Notes under the pieces: model-generated
The model's database searches: none
The model's input: only the letters and a program-made list of their open reading frames with translations
Told to the model about the DNA's origin: nothing
Position numbers and translations under genes: made by a program
Source: Actinomadura rudentiformis
GTDB lineage: Bacteria > Actinomycetota > Actinomycetes > Streptosporangiales > Streptosporangiaceae
Assembly: GCF_008923185.1 (NCBI RefSeq)
Contig: NZ_WBMT01000007.1
Location: 248,001-312,000 of the forward strand
Direction of reading: 5' to 3'
DNA: 64,000 bases
Shown here: piece after piece, positions 59,632-64,000 of the stretch
Numbering within the stretch: position 1 is the stretch's first letter
How the letters are laid out: the number at the start of each line of letters is the position of its first letter

Positions 59632-60741
59632 TCAGTGGTGCGGGCTCTCGTTCGTCCAGCCCGCCTCCAGCACCGCGTGGCGCTCGACCACCGCGCCGGG
59701 CTGCACGCCGGGGAAGCGGCCTCCCTTGGTGACGACCACATACTGCTTGCCCAGCACCTGGTACGTCTTCGGATCGATGATGAGCTGAACATCGAAGACG
59801 CCGCCCGCGCCGCCGATGGTCGTGCCGCGCCCGACCAGCGCGACCCCGGTTCGGCCGCGCATGTCCCGCACGCCGTCGACCATCGTGATCCCCGGCTGCC
59901 CGGCCAGCAGCCGGAACACCGCCGCGCGCACCTTGGGCGAGGCAGCCTCCGTCAGCACGTCATAGCTGCCGAGCAGCCTGTTCGCCGGGTCGATCCGCAA
60001 CGGCCGGTCGCCCAGCCGCGCCTGCTTCTGCTTTTCCGGGAAGAGCAGTCGCTCCAGTCCGCCGGGCGCGGACGCGAGCTTCTCGCGCTCCATCCACGGC
60101 TCGACATCGCACTTGCACAGCCGCTTGCGTTCGGCGCCGGTCGTCCGGAAGGTCTCCCATTCGCCCGGCCCAGAAATCGCCAGCGTGATCGTGCGCGGAT
60201 CGTCGGCCGTCCTCACGCGGAACTTCCGCGGCGACCCCGCCTTGCGCCACGCCGCCTGGTCGGCGCCGGTCGCCGGGCCGATGCCCAGCGGGCGGTGGTA
60301 CGCGACGTACGCGTCAGAGATGGAACGCGGAGCCCACTCGTCGCTCTCCGATTTACGGGCGACGACATAGCCGCCGGGCGCCGCGTACACGACCGGCTCA
60401 GCGACCGTTCGCGTCCGGTAATAGCGACCCACCTGCTCCCGTTCTGCTTTGGCTGCGGCAGCGAGCAGAATGTTGTTGCCGCCCACCTTGTTTTCCGTGG
60501 CCCCGGGCTGTTCTGGCCTAGGCGGCTCCGACCCGCCTCCACCCAACGTCGCCACGGCCAGCGTGACCGCCGCGGCGGCGGCCGTGAGCCCGGCGAGCCC
60601 GGCCTGCAACCGCCACGGCCGCCGCTCGCTCCGGCCATCCTCGGCCATGCGTCTGCGGGCGGCCGCCACGACCTGCGCGCTGGGCGCGGGCGGATCGTCG
60701 AACAGCGCCCGTACTTCGGTGAGCTCGTTCAGATCGGTCAT
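59632..60741 (-). CDS. CU044_5270-type membrane protein paired with ECF sigma factor
   Basis: 369-residue single-pass protein: helix near 46-66, external domain with NILLAAAAKA...GRYYRTR, AWRKAGSPRKFRVRT, SPKVRAAVFRLLA and a terminal AGWTNESP. A CKCD pair of cysteines occurs in the external part, not seen in the others. The ATG overlaps the sigma stop (ATGA). It is the second of three consecutive pairs. Confidence 0.85.
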   Translation of the reverse strand: MTDLNELTEVRALFDDPPAPSAQVVAAARRRMAEDGRSERRPWRLQAGLAGLTAAAAAVTLAVATLGGGGSEPPRPEQPGATENKVGGNNILLAAAAKAEREQVGRYYRTRTVAEPVVYAAPGGYVVARKSESDEWAPRSISDAYVAYHRPLGIGPATGADQAAWRKAGSPRKFRVRTADDPRTITLAISGPGEWETFRTTGAERKRLCKCDVEPWMEREKLASAPGGLERLLFPEKQKQARLGDRPLRIDPANRLLGSYDVLTEAASPKVRAAVFRLLAGQPGITMVDGVRDMRGRTGVALVGRGTTIGGAGGVFDVQLIIDPKTYQVLGKQYVVVTKGGRFPGVQPGAVVERHAVLEAGWTNESPHH

Positions 60742-61349
60742 CGGGTCCTCTCCTCGTCGCGCAGTGGATTGGTCCCGCCAAGTGCCTCGCGCAATTTCCT
60801 TCGAGCCCTGTTAAACCGCGAGCACACCGTGCCGAAGGGGACGCCCAGCGCCTGGGCGACCTCCTCGTACGACAACTCGGCCAGCACCACCAGCAGCAGT
60901 ACGTCGCGCTGCTTGGCGGGCAGGCCCGCGACCGCATCGGCCAGCGGGCCCCTGACCTGTTGTTGTGCGCTCACCCGCGCGGCGACCCGGTCCTCGTGGC
61001 CGGTCGCGCCACCGTCGATCGGCAGGCGCGCGAGGGCACGGTACTTCCGCGTCTCGTCGCGCCGGTGCCGGCCGATCAGGTTGGTGGCGATGCCGTACAG
61101 CCAGGGCCGGGCGTCGCCGCGGGTCAGGTCGTAGGTCCGGCGTTTGCGGAACGCGGCGTGGAACGTCTCGGCGGCGATGTCGTCGGCGACATGCACGTCG
61201 AGGCGGCGCGCCACGTACCGGTGGATCTCCGTGAAGTAGGCGTCGAAGATCGCGCCGAACCGCTCGGGCTCATGCCAGGACCGTTCGATGACCGACGCGT
61301 CGTCCACTCCCTCGGGTGAGGGAATGGCGACATCGGGGGGAGCGGTCAT
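60738..61349 (-). CDS. ECF-family RNA polymerase sigma factor
   Basis: 203-residue ECF sigma factor. Region 2: EIHRYVARRLDVHVADDIAA, ARPWLYGIATNLIGRHRRDE; region 4: VLAELSYEEVAQALGVPFGT, VCSRFNRARRKLREALGGTN. ATG 61349 follows AAGGAG. It is very close to the sigma factor at 62393. A 14-bp perfect palindrome GATGAGGCCTCATC (61365-61378) lies in its leader and the shared promoter motif at 61407-61433. Confidence 0.92.
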   Translation of the reverse strand: MTAPPDVAIPSPEGVDDASVIERSWHEPERFGAIFDAYFTEIHRYVARRLDVHVADDIAAETFHAAFRKRRTYDLTRGDARPWLYGIATNLIGRHRRDETRKYRALARLPIDGGATGHEDRVAARVSAQQQVRGPLADAVAGLPAKQRDVLLLVVLAELSYEEVAQALGVPFGTVCSRFNRARRKLREALGGTNPLRDEERTR

Positions 61350-61364
61350 GCGTGGCTCCTTCAA

Positions 61365-61433
61365 GATGAGGCCTCATCCATCGGCGTGGACAGATTTCAC
61401 CTCTTCTCATCCGATGTCCGCTCCCCACTTCCA
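61365..61433 (-). promoter_or_regulatory. putative ECF promoter and palindrome of the sigma gene at 61349
   Basis: On the minus strand: TGGAAG (61433-61428), 14 bases, CGGATGA (61413-61407), then a perfect palindrome GATGAGG-CCTCATC (61378-61365) between promoter and start. Confidence 0.6.
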
Positions 61434-62396
61434 TCAGGGGGCTTTAGGGATGCTGGGCCGCTCGTTCGTCCAGACGGCCTCCAGGAAGGTCGACCTGTGG
61501 AGCTTGCGGGCCTTCGGGAGGACGATGTACTCGGCAAGGAGCATCCCTGCGTTGGGGTCAACCAGGACCCGTCGGCCGCCCTTGTCGAACTGCAACTCCC
61601 TCCCCATCCGTCCCTCGCTGTCCCGGACATTGCCGCCGCTCTTGATGCCCGGTCGCGCCGCCAGAGCGCGGAATGCGGCGGCACGGGCCTTGGGCAGCGC
61701 GGGCACCTGGGCGAGCAACCCGAGGAGAAAATGGTCCACGAATGACTCACGGTCTCGTTCACCGGCCAGCGGGAAATGCTTCTTGGCAGCCCCTCGTGCC
61801 CAGGCGACGACGCCGCTGGGATCGCCGGGGATCCCACGGATCTCCTGGAGAGAGAAGGACTGATCCACGATCGAGAAGGGACGCGGCGACGGGCGCGAAG
61901 GCTTCCCCAAACCCGCATTGCCCTTGTACGGGCCCTCCAAGTGACGGCCGCCGCCTTGGTACCGGCCGTCCTTGCCGTACCAGTGGACGTTCAGCTGCCG
62001 CATCGTCCCGGTGCCCTTCGTCCAGCTCTCCTGGATGGTGGTCACACGCCAGTACGCACCGTCGGTCAACGGCTTTCGCTCAGCCGCGGCTGCGGCCGCC
62101 AGCAGGATCTGCTGCGTCGACATCGTGTCCAGCGCGAGCGCTTGCGGAGTCGAGGCCGAGCGCGTCGGGGTGGGCCCTGGGGTTTCACCGCCCGTCACTG
62201 TGACCGCGGTCGCCGCGACAGCCGCCGCCGTGGCCACAGCCGCTAGGGCGAGCGGAATCGTCCAGCGCACTCGCCGGGACGTCTGGCGGCGGCCGGAGAT
62301 CTCATCGTTCAGGCAAGTGAGAGCGTGGGCGGAGACCTGGGGGGTCGGCGGCGGCGGTTCCTGGAGCAGGTCGCGGACCATCTTCATCTCGTTCAT
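61434..62396 (-). CDS. CU044_5270-type membrane protein paired with ECF sigma factor
   Basis: 320-residue single-pass protein, the shortest of the five: helix near 45-67, then QILLAAAAAAERKPLTDGAYW, LPKARAAAFRALA and a terminal AVWTNERP. The AW.RAGSP block is missing. The ATG overlaps the sigma stop (ATGA). The start MNEMKMVRDLLQE resembles MDEMRMIGTLLDE of the member at 53462, pointing to a conserved cytosolic N-terminal segment that may contact the sigma factor. Confidence 0.85.
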   Translation of the reverse strand: MNEMKMVRDLLQEPPPPTPQVSAHALTCLNDEISGRRQTSRRVRWTIPLALAAVATAAAVAATAVTVTGGETPGPTPTRSASTPQALALDTMSTQQILLAAAAAAERKPLTDGAYWRVTTIQESWTKGTGTMRQLNVHWYGKDGRYQGGGRHLEGPYKGNAGLGKPSRPSPRPFSIVDQSFSLQEIRGIPGDPSGVVAWARGAAKKHFPLAGERDRESFVDHFLLGLLAQVPALPKARAAAFRALAARPGIKSGGNVRDSEGRMGRELQFDKGGRRVLVDPNAGMLLAEYIVLPKARKLHRSTFLEAVWTNERPSIPKAP

Positions 62397-63001
62397 GCGG
62401 GCGACTCCTCGGTGGTGAGCGTGGGGTTGACCCCGCCCAGCGCCTCACGAAGTTTTCTCCGAGCCCGGTTCAGCCGCGAGGCCACCGTTCCGTTCTTGAG
62501 ATCCAGCGCCTGCGCGACCTCGTCGTAACTGAGATCGGCGAGCGCCACCAGCAGCAGCACGTCCCGGTCGCCGGAGGGCAGCCGCGCCAGTGCCCTGGCG
62601 AGTTCCTTTCCGACTTCGCCGGCGCTCACCTGGGCGGCGACACGGTCCTCGTGACCGGGGGCGACATGCTCGGCCGGCGTCCTGGCGAGCGCCCGGAAGA
62701 AGCGCCGCTCTGACCGCCGGTGCACGGACACCAGGTTGGTGGCGATCCCGTAGAGCCACGGCCGGACGGCGCCCTTGGCGGGATCGAAGCGATCCCGCCT
62801 GCGGAACGCCGCGAGGAACGTCTCGGCGGCGAGGTCGTCGGCGGCATCGGTACCGAGCCGCCGCGCGACATATCGATGGATCTCGTCGAAGTACCGGTGG
62901 AAGATCTCGGCGAACACCTCGGGCTCATGCCACGACTTCTCGATCACAGCCGCGTCGCCGTCCGGGGCTCTGGCGGCATGCGAGGCGTGGCTCTCGTTCA
63001 T
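62393..63001 (-). CDS. ECF-family RNA polymerase sigma factor
   Basis: 202-residue ECF sigma factor. Region 2: EIHRYVARRLGTDAADDLAA, VRPWLYGIATNLVSVHRRSE; region 4: ALADLSYDEVAQALDLKNGT, VASRLNRARRKLREALGGVN. ATG 63001 follows GAAGGA. It is the first of three consecutive sigma/CU044 pairs transcribed leftward and has the shared promoter motif at 63037-63063. Confidence 0.92.
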   Translation of the reverse strand: MNESHASHAARAPDGDAAVIEKSWHEPEVFAEIFHRYFDEIHRYVARRLGTDAADDLAAETFLAAFRRRDRFDPAKGAVRPWLYGIATNLVSVHRRSERRFFRALARTPAEHVAPGHEDRVAAQVSAGEVGKELARALARLPSGDRDVLLLVALADLSYDEVAQALDLKNGTVASRLNRARRKLREALGGVNPTLTTEESPA

Positions 63002-63036
63002 GTGGGTCCTTCTGTGGGGGGCCGGTCGCCCTGTTC

Positions 63037-63063
63037 TCATCCGGAACCCTGGCCGTCCTTCAC
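63037..63063 (-). promoter_or_regulatory. putative ECF promoter of the sigma gene at 63001
   Basis: On the minus strand: GTGAAG (63063-63058), 14 bases, CGGATGA (63043-63037), 35 bases before the ATG. Boxes and spacer match those before the other two array sigma genes. Confidence 0.6.
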
Positions 63064-63092
63064 ACTGGATCTCTTCCTACACCCGGACAGCA

Positions 63093-63137
63093 CTCGGCCG
63101 CGGCTCCCGGGAGGTGTGGGAGGGAGCCGCGGCCGAG
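63093..63137 (-). terminator. terminator of the right-edge gene
   Basis: Perfect 16-bp stem CTCGGCCGCGGCTCCC / GGGAGCCGCGGCCGAG with a 13-base loop, 38 bases after the stop of the right-edge gene. It separates that gene from the sigma array. Confidence 0.85.
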
Positions 63138-63175
63138 GTTTCCGGGTGGGTCAGCGATGGTGGGTCATCGGTGGG

Positions 63176-64000
63176 TCAGCGGACGTTGTAGGTCCTGATG
63201 ATCTGCTGGTCGATGGTGCTGCCGCCCGCGTCACCGGCGGCGACGCGGAGCGAGACCGACTGGCCCTTGACCGGAGCCGGGAGCGGTGCCGAGAAACGGC
63301 CGCCGCCGAGTGCCTTGACGCCAACGGGCGTCCAGGTCTTGCCGTCGTCGATCGACGTCCAGAACTTCAGGCCGGTGATCTTGGCAGTGCCACTGCCCTT
63401 GACGCGTGCGACCGTGAAGACGGCGGGCTTGCCCACCGGCTGGTTGCGCAAGTCGAGGCCGAGGTCGTAGTCCACGGTCAGCAGCGGCAGCCGCTCGGTA
63501 CCGGTCCCGGCCGGAGCCTTCGAACGGAATGTCCAGTCGGTCGAGGTCCGGGTGGAGACGGGCAGCGCGGCCGAGCTGTCATTCTCGTAGCGGAGCCGGT
63601 AGGTCGCGGGCGCCGTCGGGACCGTGAAGCGGGCACCCCGCGCCTCCACCTCGCGGATCTTGCTGTCACCCGCATAGAGGGTCATCTTCCGCTTGGTGGG
63701 ATCCGGCTCCTGCGGGAGGTCGCAGTCGAATCCGTCGGGGCGGGTCTGCAGGTCGACCAGGACGACGGTCATGACGCCGCGCGACCGGACCGACGCGGGC
63801 GGCTCGCAGCCGCTCACCCTCACGGTGGTCGCGGAGTTGGGGCCCGGCCGCATCGGCTGACGGCCCCAGGTCTTGGTGACACGGCTGCCGGGCTTGAGCG
63901 GGGAGAACGGCTCCTGGTCGACCCAGCCGTCCAGGAGCCCAGGGGACGCTTCGTCGTTCCACAGGAGCCCACGTCCGGCGGACACGTAGTCGGTGCGAGT
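63176..64000 (-). CDS. C-terminal part of a secreted subtilase-like protein (cut by window edge)
   Basis: At least 275 residues are visible; the frame runs past 64000. The visible part resembles the C-terminal third of the protein at 10423-12768: both have an RT(D/E)Y segment, a beta-rich region (STDWTFRSKAPAGTGTERLP versus VSWTFRSAHTKDATPLPLMA), GLKFWTSIDDGKTW-like sandwich and an ending IIRTYNVR versus ILRAYTIG. Such regions follow the peptidase domain in actinobacterial S8 enzymes. Whether this protein has a catalytic domain lies outside the window. Confidence 0.75.
   Translation of the reverse strand, partial: TRTDYVSAGRGLLWNDEASPGLLDGWVDQEPFSPLKPGSRVTKTWGRQPMRPGPNSATTVRVSGCEPPASVRSRGVMTVVLVDLQTRPDGFDCDLPQEPDPTKRKMTLYAGDSKIREVEARGARFTVPTAPATYRLRYENDSSAALPVSTRTSTDWTFRSKAPAGTGTERLPLLTVDYDLGLDLRNQPVGKPAVFTVARVKGSGTAKITGLKFWTSIDDGKTWTPVGVKALGGGRFSAPLPAPVKGQSVSLRVAAGDAGGSTIDQQIIRTYNVR

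Overview
The window is high-GC actinomycete DNA and looks like a filamentous actinobacterium of the Streptosporangiales (Nonomuraea, Streptosporangium or Actinomadura-like). The evidence is strong G/C bias in third codon positions, many GTG starts, ATGA/GTGA stop-start overlaps, a whiJ-type DUF5753/DUF397 locus, and five ECF sigma factor/CU044_5270-type membrane protein pairs. The genus is inference; no rRNA or taxonomic marker is present. The only RNA gene seen is a tRNA-Gly(CCC) at 27108-27181.

Layout. 0-10 kb: loosely packed genes (secreted alpha/beta hydrolase, two small cytosolic proteins, a cytochrome P450 behind a decayed P450 relic, a DUF1326 protein, a truncated hydrolase, an intact hydrolase and an AraC regulator) with several long non-coding gaps. 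10-27 kb: accessory region carrying relics of an integrative/conjugative element (DUF2637 fragment, FtsK-gamma-like DNA-binding protein, HTH gene broken by a 25-bp tandem duplication, two half-integrases). Set among them are a four-gene FAD monooxygenase/methyltransferase/membrane protein/glycosyltransferase operon with a TetR regulator, and a 1451-residue STAND NTPase with about 14 WD40 blades. The region ends in a 47-bp direct repeat of the tRNA-Gly 3' half that bounds a 1,974-bp island holding a VapBC-like toxin-antitoxin pair.

27-36 kb: chromosomal genes: dCTP deaminase, a glycine-betaine/proline-type ABC importer (ATPase plus fused permease/binding protein), two tandem GH5 lipoproteins and a large membrane (Fe-S) oxidoreductase. 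36-45 kb: the first sigma/CU044 pair, a ring-hydroxylating dioxygenase operon (class II aldolase, Rieske alpha, beta, small protein, SDR dehydrogenase), its probable IclR regulator and a divergent drug-efflux MFS transporter. 45-53 kb: whiJ-like locus, TetR and secreted carboxylesterase, then thiolase, 3-hydroxyacyl-CoA dehydrogenase and acyl-CoA dehydrogenase for beta-oxidation.

53-64 kb: a regulatory stretch with a second sigma/CU044 pair, an MFS exporter with a divergent TetR and repeated operators, then three consecutive sigma/CU044 pairs. The three sigma genes of that array share a putative promoter: a GTGAAG-like box, exactly 14 bases, then CGG(A/G)TGA. The right edge cuts a secreted protein resembling the C-terminal part of the 781-residue subtilase-like protein at 10.4-12.8 kb, which itself has no visible subtilisin catalytic domain.
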